A stretch of DNA of 64,000 bases from assembly GCF_004348115.1 (NCBI RefSeq), contig NZ_QPFB01000001.1, forward strand, positions 2,094,773 to 2,158,772, in the 5' to 3' direction. Made by a program: the position numbers and the translations under genes. Positions within the stretch are counted from its first letter, which is position 1. Each line of letters starts with the position of its first letter. Source of the stretch: Stenotrophomonas sp. ATCM1_4 (GTDB lineage: Bacteria > Pseudomonadota > Gammaproteobacteria > Xanthomonadales > Xanthomonadaceae). The notes beneath the pieces were generated by a model. That model was not told the DNA's origin and did not search any database. It worked only from the letters and a program-made list of their open reading frames with translations. This document shows positions 7,043-15,491 of this stretch, piece after piece.

Positions 7043-8890
7043 TTACTCCGCTGCCGGGTCAGGCACCGACAGACCATGAAGGTTAGCGTAGATACGCGCG
7101 GCCAGGGCGTCGTTGATGCCTTCCACCCGTGCGATCTCGGCCTCACCGGCGGCCTTGAGCCCGGCCATGCCGCCAAAATGCTTGAGCAGGTTGGCACGAC
7201 GGCGCGGACCGATGCCGGGGATATCCTCCAGCTTGCTGGTCATGCGCGCCTTTTGTCGCCGTCCGCGATGGCCGGTGATGGCGAAGCGGTGCGCCTCATC
7301 GCGCACCTGCTGAATGAACTGCAACGCCGGTGAGGCCGCGCCCGGGCGGATCTCGCGCCCGTCCGGCAGCACCAATGCCTCGTGGCCGGCCCGGCGTTCC
7401 ACGCCCTTGGCCACGCCCACCAGCATCACCCCCTCCACGCCGAGGTCGGCCAGGGCGGCCTGCGCCTGCGCCAACTGGCCGGCACCACCATCGATCAGCA
7501 GCACGTCGGGCAGCACGCCGCCCTCCTCCACCGCGCGCCGGAAACGGCGATCGATGGCCTGGTGCATGGCGGCGTAGTCGTCACCGGGTTCGATGCCGGT
7601 GATGTTGTAGCGCCGGTACTGCGCACGCACGGGGCCGGCCGCGTCGAACACCACGCACGAGGCCACCGTCGCTTCGCCCATCGTATGGCTGATGTCGAAA
7701 CACTCCACGCGCTTGACCGGCTCGGCCAGCCCCAGCATGTCCCGCACTGCCTCGCTGCGTGCGTGCTGGGCGCCACGGCTGTCCATCTCCGCGACCAGGG
7801 TGATCTGCGCATTGCGGCTGGCCAGCTCGACATAGCCGGCGCGTTCACCACGCACGTTCCATTTCAATGCCACCTTGCGCTCGGCCGAGGCACCGAGGGC
7901 GGCCTCGATCATCTGCGCATCGGGAATCTCACGGTCCAGCAGCACTTCCGGCGGCGGGCCGTGCTCGATGTAGTACTGCGAGACGAATGCCGCCAGCACC
8001 TCCTCGGCGCTGTCCTCGCCATTGGTGCGCGGAAAGAACGCGCGTGTCCCCAGATTGCGGCCATCGCGGAAGGCCAGCAGCATCACGCAGGCACTGGCGC
8101 CCTGGGTCGCACAGGCCAGCACGTCCAGGTCCGCCGCACGCCCGTCCACGTACTGGCGGTTCTGCATGCTGCGTAGCGATGCCACCAGGTCACGCAGACG
8201 CGCGGCACGCTCGAACTGAAGGGCATCGCTGGCCTGCTGCATGGACTGCACCAGTTCGTCGGCCAGCTGGTCGCTCTTGCCCTCCAGGAACATCGCGGCC
8301 TGGCGCACCGATTCGTCGTAGTCCTGCTGTGGCACCAGTTCCACGCAGGGCGCGCTGCAGCGGCCGATCTGGTATTGCAGGCAGGGCCGCGAACGGTTGC
8401 GGAACACGCTGTCCTCACAACTGCGCAGCTTGAACAGCTTGTGCATGAGGTTCAGCGTCTCGCGGACCGCACCCACGCCCGGATAGGGGCCGTAGTAGCG
8501 CCCGGGGACCGCCCGGGGGCCACGGTGCAGGGCGATGCGCGGCCACTGCTCGCGCGTCAGCAGCACCTGCGGGTAGGTCTTGTCGTCGCGCAGGGACACG
8601 TTGTAGCGCGGCGCCAGCGACTTGATCAGCTGGTTTTCCAGCAGCAGCGCCTCGGCCTCGGTGCGGGTGACGGTGACGTCCATCCGCGCGACCTGCGAGA
8701 GCATCATCATGATGCGCGTGCTCTTGGGCGAGCCGTTGAAGTAGCTGCCCACACGCTTGCGCAGCGCGCCGGCCTTGCCGACGTACAGCAGGGTGTCGTC
8801 GGCGGCGTACATCCGATACACGCCGGGCGCGGTACTCAGCGCCGCCGCGAAGGCCTTGCCATCGAACGCGGGGGGGCTTTCCTGCTTCAT
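7043..8890 (-). CDS. uvrC: Excinuclease ABC subunit C
   Basis: UvrC makes both incisions in nucleotide excision repair with UvrA and UvrB. The 615-residue product has the N-terminal GIY-YIG nuclease ('GVYRMYAADDTLLYVGKAG', about residues 23-41), a Cys-containing region ('CLQYQIGRCSAPC'), the UVR motif (near 'FERAARLRDLVASLRSMQ'), the RNase H-like endonuclease domain ('VECFDISHTMGE', 'DVLLIDGGAGQLAQA') and C-terminal helix-hairpin-helices ('LEDIPGIGPRRRANLLKHFG'). The ATG at 8890 overlaps the stop of the NHL-repeat gene (ATGA), which fixes the start and implies translational coupling. Confidence 0.97.
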   Translation of the reverse strand: MKQESPPAFDGKAFAAALSTAPGVYRMYAADDTLLYVGKAGALRKRVGSYFNGSPKSTRIMMMLSQVARMDVTVTRTEAEALLLENQLIKSLAPRYNVSLRDDKTYPQVLLTREQWPRIALHRGPRAVPGRYYGPYPGVGAVRETLNLMHKLFKLRSCEDSVFRNRSRPCLQYQIGRCSAPCVELVPQQDYDESVRQAAMFLEGKSDQLADELVQSMQQASDALQFERAARLRDLVASLRSMQNRQYVDGRAADLDVLACATQGASACVMLLAFRDGRNLGTRAFFPRTNGEDSAEEVLAAFVSQYYIEHGPPPEVLLDREIPDAQMIEAALGASAERKVALKWNVRGERAGYVELASRNAQITLVAEMDSRGAQHARSEAVRDMLGLAEPVKRVECFDISHTMGEATVASCVVFDAAGPVRAQYRRYNITGIEPGDDYAAMHQAIDRRFRRAVEEGGVLPDVLLIDGGAGQLAQAQAALADLGVEGVMLVGVAKGVERRAGHEALVLPDGREIRPGAASPALQFIQQVRDEAHRFAITGHRGRRQKARMTSKLEDIPGIGPRRRANLLKHFGGMAGLKAAGEAEIARVEGINDALAARIYANLHGLSVPDPAAE

Positions 8891-10308
8891 CCTTCGATCG
8901 GCACGTCGCTCAGCTCGCCGCTGAGCGGGTCGAAACGCAGCACCGAATGCGCATCGGTCTCGGCGATCCAGATCGCGCCGGCCGCCAGGCCCAGCGCGCA
9001 TGGCCCATGCAGGCGCCGTGGCAGGTTGACCGTGGCCAGGTCGCCGCCGCCCAGGCGCAGAGTGCGCAAGGTACCGTTGCCGGAATCGGCGATCCACAGC
9101 ATTGGCGAGTCCGGGCCCTTGGCGATCGCCATCGGGAACTGCAGGCGGGCGTTCAGGCGCGGGCCGTCGACGTTGCCCGATTCCCAGGGGCCCTGTCCGA
9201 CCAGGGTCTGCACCAGGTCGTTGCGCAGTTGCACCGAGCGGATCGCCGAGCCCAGCGAATCACACACGTACAGGGTCTGCTGCACCGCCACCACGCTGGT
9301 CGGCTGCGCGAACGCGGCCAGGTGACCGCTGCCATCACGCACTTCGACCGGGCCTGCGCCCGAGCGCCAGCGCAGCTCGCGGGTGCCCAGGTCGTAACTC
9401 CAGATATGGTTATCGCCGGCCATGGCGATGTGGACCTGGTTGTCGGCCACGGCGACGTCGGCCGGGTGGTTGAGCGGGCTGTCCCATGGCTGCGCCAGCA
9501 CCCCGGCGCGCGGGTCGCCCACGCGTCCGGTACCGCACAGGGTGTCGACCTGGCCACTGCTCAGGTTGATCCGACGCAAGGCGTGGTTGCCGGTGTCGGC
9601 CACGTACAGCACGTCACGCACCAGCGCCAGGCCCTGCGGCCGGTTGAAGGCCGCTTCACCCACACCGCCATTGATCAGGTCGGCGCTGCCAAGGCCGAAC
9701 TGGCGCAGCACGCGACCGGCGTGATTGCACTCCAGGATGCGATGGTTGCCGGTATCAGCCACATACAGGCGCTCTTCGGCGACCGCCAGGCCGGCCGGGA
9801 AGCGCAGCGGCAGGCGCGGCTCCGGGTTGATCTCGCGAGCGCCGTAGGCCTCGTCGTCCAACGGTTGCGCCACGCCATCACAGAGCGCGTTCAACACGCG
9901 CTCCGTGTCGCCGCCGGCACCACCGCCCACCAGACGCTCACGTTCCACGCCGTATGCATCAAGCAGCACCAGCGTCGGCCATGACTGCACGTCGAACGCA
10001 CGCCAGGCATCCCATTGCGCATCCAGCACGATCGGGGCCGAGATGCCCTGGCGGCGCAGCAGCTTCAACGCCTGCTGTGGCTCACGTTCAAACTCGAAAC
10101 GCGGCACCTGCACCACCACCAGCTGTAGCCGACCCGGATTGCGCGCCTGCCAGCCGGTCACCTCGGCCAGGCGTTGCATCGACCATATCGACGCGCCGTT
10201 GACGAAGGCGAGCGCCACCGGGCAACCCCGCAGTTCCTGCAGGGTAGCGGGGGCGGCGTTGAGCCAGATGCCGGTCTTGGGCAGTTCCAGTAGGCGCTTT
10301 TCGTTCAT
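8887..10308 (-). CDS. NHL-repeat protein with a thioredoxin-like N-terminal domain
   Basis: The 473-residue product combines two parts. Residues 1 to about 140 look thioredoxin-like ('PVALAFVNGASIWSMQRL' followed by 'APIVLDAQWDAWRAFDVQSW' and 'PTLVLLDAYGVE'), but the CxxC redox pair is replaced by 'GASIWSM', so a redox role is unlikely. Residues about 165 to 470 hold repeated NHL blades ('LRFPAGLAVAEERLYVADTG', 'NRPQGLALVRDVLYVADTG', 'LWIADSGNGTLRTL'), predicted to form a beta-propeller. The layout recalls NHLRC2-type proteins. It is bounded by 4-bp overlaps with the phosphatase gene and uvrC. No signal peptide is seen, so it is probably cytoplasmic; its function is unknown. Confidence 0.85.
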   Translation of the reverse strand: MNEKRLLELPKTGIWLNAAPATLQELRGCPVALAFVNGASIWSMQRLAEVTGWQARNPGRLQLVVVQVPRFEFEREPQQALKLLRRQGISAPIVLDAQWDAWRAFDVQSWPTLVLLDAYGVERERLVGGGAGGDTERVLNALCDGVAQPLDDEAYGAREINPEPRLPLRFPAGLAVAEERLYVADTGNHRILECNHAGRVLRQFGLGSADLINGGVGEAAFNRPQGLALVRDVLYVADTGNHALRRINLSSGQVDTLCGTGRVGDPRAGVLAQPWDSPLNHPADVAVADNQVHIAMAGDNHIWSYDLGTRELRWRSGAGPVEVRDGSGHLAAFAQPTSVVAVQQTLYVCDSLGSAIRSVQLRNDLVQTLVGQGPWESGNVDGPRLNARLQFPMAIAKGPDSPMLWIADSGNGTLRTLRLGGGDLATVNLPRRLHGPCALGLAAGAIWIAETDAHSVLRFDPLSGELSDVPIEG

Positions 10309-10790
10309 GTCGGGATTATGCCGGAGTCGTCTCGCCGCAACAGGCGCTGGACGGTTGCCCGTGCGGCGGCATCGACCAGCGCCCAGCTATGTTCAAAATC
10401 CTCCTGCCCACCGTAATACGGATCGGGCACCACCGTGGCCTCGGCAATACCGGCCCAGGGCAGCCACAGCACCGCGCGTTCACGCGCATGCTCGGGGGCC
10501 AGCGCCCGGGCCTCGGCCAGATTGTCATGATCGGCGCAGAGGATGTAGTCGAAATCGAAGAAATCCTCGCGGCGCAGCTGGCGACCACGCAAGCTCGAAA
10601 TGTCCACGCCGTGACGCCGCGCACAGGCTACCGCGCGTCGATCCGGCGGCTCGCCGGCGTGCCAGCCGGAGGTTCCCGCCGAGTCCACGCTGATCCAGTC
10701 CAGTCGCGCCTGCGCGATGCGGGCGCGCAGGGCCCCTTCGCCCATCGGCGAACGGCAGATGTTGCCCAGGCAGACCACCAACAGCTTCAA
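10305..10790 (-). CDS. Low-molecular-weight protein-tyrosine phosphatase
   Basis: The 161-residue product has the class II phosphatase loop 'CLGNICRSP' at residues 7-15 (nucleophile Cys7, Arg13) and the general-acid aspartate in '[15 protein letters not shown]'. The family dephosphorylates phosphotyrosine; bacterial members often act on tyrosine kinases of polysaccharide export, but no such genes are nearby. The start is TTG at 10790: GAGGAG lies four bases upstream, and the codon overlaps the kdsB stop (TTGA). The stop overlaps the NHL-repeat gene start (ATGA). Both ends therefore suggest coupled translation. Confidence 0.93.
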   Translation of the reverse strand: MKLLVVCLGNICRSPMGEGALRARIAQARLDWISVDSAGTSGWHAGEPPDRRAVACARRHGVDISSLRGRQLRREDFFDFDYILCADHDNLAEARALAPEHARERAVLWLPWAGIAEATVVPDPYYGGQEDFEHSWALVDAAARATVQRLLRRDDSGIIPT

Positions 10791-11560
10791 GGCGCTCCTC
10801 GCATCAGGGCATCGGCACGGGCCAGGTCCTCGGCAGTATCGATGCCGGGCGGGAACGGTGCCGGTGACAGCGCTACTGCGATCCGGAAACCGGCCTCCAG
10901 CACCCGCAACTGCTCCAGCGATTCGACCTGTTCCAGCATGCCCGGCGGCATCGCCGCGAACTGCTGCAGGAAGCCGGCACGATAGCCATAGATGCCGATA
11001 TGGCGCAGCCAGCTGCCGGCCGGCAGCTCGTCCCGCGAGCGCGCGAATGCATCCCGATGCCACGGGATCGGTGCCCGGCTGAAATACAACGCGTCGCCGC
11101 CGGCAGCCCGCACCAGCTTGACCACGTTCGGATCGAACAGGGTTGGCGCGTCCTCGACCGGGGTGGCCAGCGTCGACATCGGCGCGCCACTGTCGGCCAG
11201 CACGCTGGCGACGGCCTGGATACCCACCGCCGGGGCGAACGGCTCGTCGCCCTGCAGGTTGACCACGATCACGTCGTCCGCCCACCCGGCCTGCCGCGCA
11301 CATTCGGCCAGACGATCAGTGCCGGAGGCGTGGCCGGGATCGGTCATCGCGACATGGATGCCGTCCAGCCCAGCGACGGCATCGGCGATGCGCGCATCGT
11401 CGGTTGCCACCCAGACCTCGCGAGCACCGGCATCCAGCGCCCGTCGCGCGACATGCAGCACCATCGGCTCGCCGTTGATCAGCGCCAGCGGCTTGCCGGG
11501 CAGACGGGTGGAGGCATAACGGGCCGGGATGGCCACGACGAACTCGGGAACCTGCTTCAT
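10787..11560 (-). CDS. kdsB: 3-deoxy-manno-octulosonate cytidylyltransferase
   Basis: KdsB activates Kdo as CMP-Kdo for the inner core of lipopolysaccharide, in the cytoplasm. The 257-residue product shows the nucleotidyltransferase start '[19 protein letters not shown]', the substrate region '[14 protein letters not shown]', '[10 protein letters not shown]' and '[15 protein letters not shown]'. The ATG at 11560 is preceded by AAGGAG at a good distance, so I prefer it to an upstream start five codons earlier. It lies 69 bp after lpxK; that gap contains a GGTGCCC-GA-GGGCACC palindrome but no gene. Confidence 0.97.
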   Translation of the reverse strand: MKQVPEFVVAIPARYASTRLPGKPLALINGEPMVLHVARRALDAGAREVWVATDDARIADAVAGLDGIHVAMTDPGHASGTDRLAECARQAGWADDVIVVNLQGDEPFAPAVGIQAVASVLADSGAPMSTLATPVEDAPTLFDPNVVKLVRAAGGDALYFSRAPIPWHRDAFARSRDELPAGSWLRHIGIYGYRAGFLQQFAAMPPGMLEQVESLEQLRVLEAGFRIAVALSPAPFPPGIDTAEDLARADALMRGAP

Positions 11561-11629
11561 TTGAACTCCTTGCATGCGGCGACCAACGCGCCTGCGCGTA
11601 CACCGTCGGTGCCCTCGGGCACCTGCCCT

Positions 11630-12652
11630 TCACCCGCGTGCCAGCTTGCCCAGGCGGTCCAGCAGCGCCACCCAGAACGCGGCCGGCAGCTCGGCCTGCA
11701 GCGGTACCGCATAGTGCCAGCGATTGGCGAAGCGCTGGCACTTCACCGCATCCTTCTCGGTCATCAGCACCGGCAACTCGCTGCCGAAGGACAGGTCACC
11801 GGCCTGGTAACGATGGTGGTCGGCAAAGGCATGCGGCACCACACCGATGCCACGCGCGCGCAGCATCTGGAAGAACCGCTGCGGATTGGCAATACCGGCC
11901 ACGGCATGCACGCGCTGGCCAGCGAAGGCCTGCAGCGGCTGGTCCCGTCCACCATTGAGCGGATGGGCGGTATCGATGCGCAGACGCATGGCCCATTCAC
12001 CGAAGCCGGAGGCCACCGCCTGTTCCGGCGCGTCACTGGCCTGGCCCAGGTTGACCACGCGGAAGTCGCAATCGCGCGCGCGCGCGGCCGATTCGCGCAG
12101 GGGCCCGGCCGGCATCATGCGGCCGTTGCCGTAGCGGCGCGCCGCGTCCACCACTTCGATCTCGATATCGCGCGCCAACCGGTAGTGCTGCAGGCCGTCA
12201 TCACAGACAACCACGTCACAACCGGCCTCCAGCAAAGCCTTGGCCGCCGCGACCCGATCACGGTCCACGCGCACCGGCACGCCGGTCTTCCAGGCAATCA
12301 GCACCGGCTCATCGCCACCCAATGCCGGCTCCATGTCCGGGGTGATCCAGCGCGCCGTGCCGGCGTCATCGCGGCCATAGCCGCGGCTGGCCACGCCAGG
12401 CTTCCAGCCGGCTTCGCGCAGGCGCATGACCAGTTCGATGGTCAACGGCGTCTTGCCCGTACCGCCAGCGGTGATGTTGCCGACCACGATCACCGGCACC
12501 GGTACCTGCCGGCGCCGCAAACAGCCGCGCTGGTACAGCCACCGACGCAGGCCGGAGACCGCGCCATACACGGGAGCAACCACACGGGCCGCCAGCGGTA
12601 CCGGAGCGTCGTCGTACCACCAGCCCGGGGTCTGCGGGCCTCGCTTCTCCAT
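11630..12652 (-). CDS. lpxK: Tetraacyldisaccharide 4'-kinase LpxK
   Basis: LpxK phosphorylates the 4' position of the lipid A precursor at the inner face of the inner membrane. The 340-residue product has the P-loop '[11 protein letters not shown]' at residues 58-68, preceded by an amphipathic or hydrophobic N-terminus, and the family motifs 'SRGYGRD', '[20 protein letters not shown]' and '[19 protein letters not shown]'. The start overlaps the msbA stop (TGATG). Together with msbA and kdsB it forms a lipid A/LPS group. Confidence 0.96.
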   Translation of the reverse strand: MEKRGPQTPGWWYDDAPVPLAARVVAPVYGAVSGLRRWLYQRGCLRRRQVPVPVIVVGNITAGGTGKTPLTIELVMRLREAGWKPGVASRGYGRDDAGTARWITPDMEPALGGDEPVLIAWKTGVPVRVDRDRVAAAKALLEAGCDVVVCDDGLQHYRLARDIEIEVVDAARRYGNGRMMPAGPLRESAARARDCDFRVVNLGQASDAPEQAVASGFGEWAMRLRIDTAHPLNGGRDQPLQAFAGQRVHAVAGIANPQRFFQMLRARGIGVVPHAFADHHRYQAGDLSFGSELPVLMTEKDAVKCQRFANRWHYAVPLQAELPAAFWVALLDRLGKLARG

Positions 12653-14397
12653 CAGTCCTGGCTCTCCCGGAACTGCATGCGGTACAGGTGCTCATACAGC
12701 CCACCCAGCGCCAGCAACTGCTGGTGGGTGCCACGCTCCACGATGCGCCCCTGATCCATCACCAGCACCTGGTCGGCATGCTCGATGGTGGACAGCCGGT
12801 GCGCGATCACCAGCGTGGTGCGGTCGGGCATCAGCTTCTGCAAGGCGTCCTGGACCAGTCGCTCGGACTCGTTGTCCAGCGCCGCTGTGGCTTCGTCCAG
12901 GATCAGGATCGGGGCATCCTTGAGCATGGCGCGGGCAATGGCCAGGCGTTGGCGCTGGCCGCCGGAGAGCTTGCCGCCCTTGGCGCCCACCTGCGCCTGC
13001 AGGCCCTCGGGCAACTGCTCGACGAATTCCAGGGCATTGGCACCGGCAACCGCATCATCCACCTGTTCGGCGCTGCGCTTGTGCAGTTCGCCGTAGGCCA
13101 CGTTCTGCGCGATGCTGCCATTGAACAGGGTGACCTGCTGGCCGACCAGGGCGATCTGCCGGCGCAGGTCGGCCAGCCGGTAGTCCTGCAACGGATGACC
13201 ATCCAACAGGATCTGGCCGGCCTCGATCTCGTAGAAGCGCGGGATCAGCTTGATCAGCGTGGACTTGCCGCTGCCGGACCGGCCGACGATGGCGGTCACG
13301 GTGCCGGGTTTGGCGATGAAGCTGATGTCTTCCAGTGCGAGCCTGGCTTGTCCCTCATAACGGGCGCTGACGTGCCGGAACTCCAACTCCCCCTTGGCCC
13401 TGCCCAATGGCATCTGTCCGGAGTCCACTTCGTCGGCCGCATCGAGTACAAGGAACAGGCGCTGCGCCGAAGCGATGCCGCGCTGGGTCATGTTCTGCAC
13501 GTTGGTCAGCTGCTTGAGCGCGGGGATGATGGTCAGCATCGCCATCATCAGCGACACGAAATCGCCAACACTCAAGCGCCCGGCCGAAGCCTCATGGCCG
13601 GCAATGAACAGCAGCGCAGCCAAACCGACCGCGCCAATCAGCTGCACCATCCCCGAAGAAATACTGCGCGTGGATTCGACCTTCATTGCCAGGCGCAGGT
13701 TGGTATTGGCCAGGCCCTCGTAGCGCTCCATTTCGGTAGGTTGCGCGCCATAGATCTTCACCTCTTGCTGGCTCGACAGCGCCTGGTCGGCGGCCTGCAG
13801 CAATTCGGCGCTGCTCTCCTGGATGCGATGGCTGATACGCCGGTAGCGCTTGGCCACCTTGTTCATGACCCAGGCCAACGGGGGAGCAAGCACGAAGATC
13901 GCCAGAGTTACCTGCCAGCTGTAGATGAACATCATCACCAGCGCGCCCAGCGCCTGCAGTGACTGCTGGAGCACCACTTTCATGGCGTCGATTGCAGCTT
14001 GCGCCACCTGGTCGCTATCGGACCCCAGCCGCACCAGCATGGACGGCACGGGCTCGGCGTCAAAGCGTTGGCCGGGCAACCGCATGTACTTGGACAACAC
14101 GCGCACACGCAGGTCACGTGCGATGCTCCGCGCCGCCTTGCCCATGCCGATGTCGGTCAGGTAGCCCGCAGCCCCGCGCAACAGGAACAAACCAATGATG
14201 GCAAGGGGCATCCATGGATTGATGTTCTCCGGATTCACCAGGTTATTGGTGATCGGGCTCATCAGCCCCAGAAAACCCATGCCGGCAGCGGCTTCGATCA
14301 GCATGCCCAGCACGGCCATCAACAGCAGTGTGCGATATGGCTTGGCAAAGCCCAGCAATCGCCTGTAAGTCTTCCACGGGCTCACCAAGGCGCTCAC
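12652..14397 (-). CDS. msbA: Lipid A export ATP-binding/permease protein MsbA
   Basis: MsbA flips lipid A-core across the inner membrane. The 581-residue half-transporter has an N-terminal six-helix region (to about residue 320) and a C-terminal ABC ATPase: Walker A '[10 protein letters not shown]' (about residue 370), signature '[14 protein letters not shown]', Walker B '[12 protein letters not shown]' and the switch '[10 protein letters not shown]'. Position between exbD and lpxK, with overlaps at both ends, supports MsbA over other multidrug exporters of the same fold. Confidence 0.95.
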   Translation of the reverse strand: MSALVSPWKTYRRLLGFAKPYRTLLLMAVLGMLIEAAAGMGFLGLMSPITNNLVNPENINPWMPLAIIGLFLLRGAAGYLTDIGMGKAARSIARDLRVRVLSKYMRLPGQRFDAEPVPSMLVRLGSDSDQVAQAAIDAMKVVLQQSLQALGALVMMFIYSWQVTLAIFVLAPPLAWVMNKVAKRYRRISHRIQESSAELLQAADQALSSQQEVKIYGAQPTEMERYEGLANTNLRLAMKVESTRSISSGMVQLIGAVGLAALLFIAGHEASAGRLSVGDFVSLMMAMLTIIPALKQLTNVQNMTQRGIASAQRLFLVLDAADEVDSGQMPLGRAKGELEFRHVSARYEGQARLALEDISFIAKPGTVTAIVGRSGSGKSTLIKLIPRFYEIEAGQILLDGHPLQDYRLADLRRQIALVGQQVTLFNGSIAQNVAYGELHKRSAEQVDDAVAGANALEFVEQLPEGLQAQVGAKGGKLSGGQRQRLAIARAMLKDAPILILDEATAALDNESERLVQDALQKLMPDRTTLVIAHRLSTIEHADQVLVMDQGRIVERGTHQQLLALGGLYEHLYRMQFRESQD

Positions 14398-14816
14398 TGC
14401 TTCACTTCCGGCGCGGTGGCGATGGCGATGCGGCGGAAGCCCAGCTGGCCCAGTGCGTCCTGCGCGGTCACCACGGCCTGGTACGGCGTGCGCGCGTCGG
14501 CGCGCAGCAGCACGGTCTGCTCGCGGTCATCGCCGCCGGCCTGGGCCAGCACCTGCTTGAGCGACTCCACGTCGGTGCGCAGCACTTCCTGGTCGTTGAC
14601 GAAGTAACGGCCGTCGGCATTGACCAGCACGCTCAGCGAGCGCGGCGGCGCGCTGTTCTTCTGGTCGCTGGCGGTCGGCAGCTGCACCTGCAGCGTCGAA
14701 CGCGCATCGAACGTGGTGGTGACCACGAAGAAGATGATCAACACCAGGATCACGTCGATCAGGGGAACCAGATCGATATGCGGTTCATCCGAGTGGCGGT
14801 TTTCGCGGATGCGCAT
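14394..14816 (-). CDS. exbD: ExbD/TolR family biopolymer transport protein
   Basis: The 140-residue product has a short cytoplasmic start, one membrane helix 'LVPLIDVILVLIIFFVVTTT' with the conserved proton-path Asp21, and a periplasmic domain. With ExbB it forms a proton-driven motor that energises a TonB- or TolA-type partner; no such partner gene is adjacent. The copy next to msbA and lpxK is common in this family and may serve envelope or LPS functions, which is inference. Its stop overlaps the msbA start (ATGA). Confidence 0.9.
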   Translation of the reverse strand: MRIRENRHSDEPHIDLVPLIDVILVLIIFFVVTTTFDARSTLQVQLPTASDQKNSAPPRSLSVLVNADGRYFVNDQEVLRTDVESLKQVLAQAGGDDREQTVLLRADARTPYQAVVTAQDALGQLGFRRIAIATAPEVKQ

Positions 14817-14822
14817 CGGGGC

Positions 14823-15488
14823 TCAGGCCTTTGCGGTCGCGGCAGGCTTCTGTGCGGCCACGCCCTTGGCCGCCGCCATCACCGCCGGTCGGCCATCAAG
14901 CGAATCCAGCAAGGCGCTGGCTTCCTGCTCCATCTCGATCACGTAGCCGTCGATGCGGCCACGGAAGTAGCGGTGGAACATCAATGCCGGGATCGCCACG
15001 ACCATGCCGGTCGCGGTGCACACCAGCGCCTTGCCGATGCCGCCAGCGAGCTGGTTCACGTCACCCACGCCATGGTCGAGGATGCCCAGGAACATCTGGA
15101 TCATGCCGATCACCGTGCCGAGCAGGCCCAGCAGCGGACCGGCCGAGGCAATGGTGCCCAGGGCATTGAGGAAGCGGCCCATCCGATGCACCAGGTGACG
15201 GCCGGTGTCCTCGATGCGCTCACGGATCTGCTCACGCGGCCGGTTGCGCGCTTCCAGCGCGGCCGCCAACAGGGCACCCAGCGGGGAATTGGCGCGCAGC
15301 GAGGCGATGTGCGAGGCGTCGAGCTTGCCGCGCGCGGCCCAGTTGCGGACCTCCTCACCCAGGCCGGGCGGCAGCACTTCGTTACGCCGCAGGCTCCAGA
15401 AACGCTCCAGGACTATCGCCAAAGCCAGCACACCCAACAGCAGCAGCGGCAGCATCGGCCAGCCGCCAGCCTTGACCAGTTCCCACAC
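14823..15488 (-). CDS. exbB: MotA/TolQ/ExbB proton channel family protein
   Basis: The 221-residue product has an N-terminal helix ('GGWPMLPLLLLGVLALAIVLERFW'-type, residues 8-30), a cytoplasmic loop, and two further helices including 'IASAGPLLGLLGTVIGMIQMF', the diagnostic MotA/ExbB segment with the conserved Thr. The start is GTG at 15488. It lies 6 bp before exbD and 3 bp after comEC, so the motor pair is probably expressed from the comEC-msbA transcript or an internal promoter. Confidence 0.93.
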   Translation of the reverse strand: MWELVKAGGWPMLPLLLLGVLALAIVLERFWSLRRNEVLPPGLGEEVRNWAARGKLDASHIASLRANSPLGALLAAALEARNRPREQIRERIEDTGRHLVHRMGRFLNALGTIASAGPLLGLLGTVIGMIQMFLGILDHGVGDVNQLAGGIGKALVCTATGMVVAIPALMFHRYFRGRIDGYVIEMEQEASALLDSLDGRPAVMAAAKGVAAQKPAATAKA

Positions 15489-15491
15489 GTT

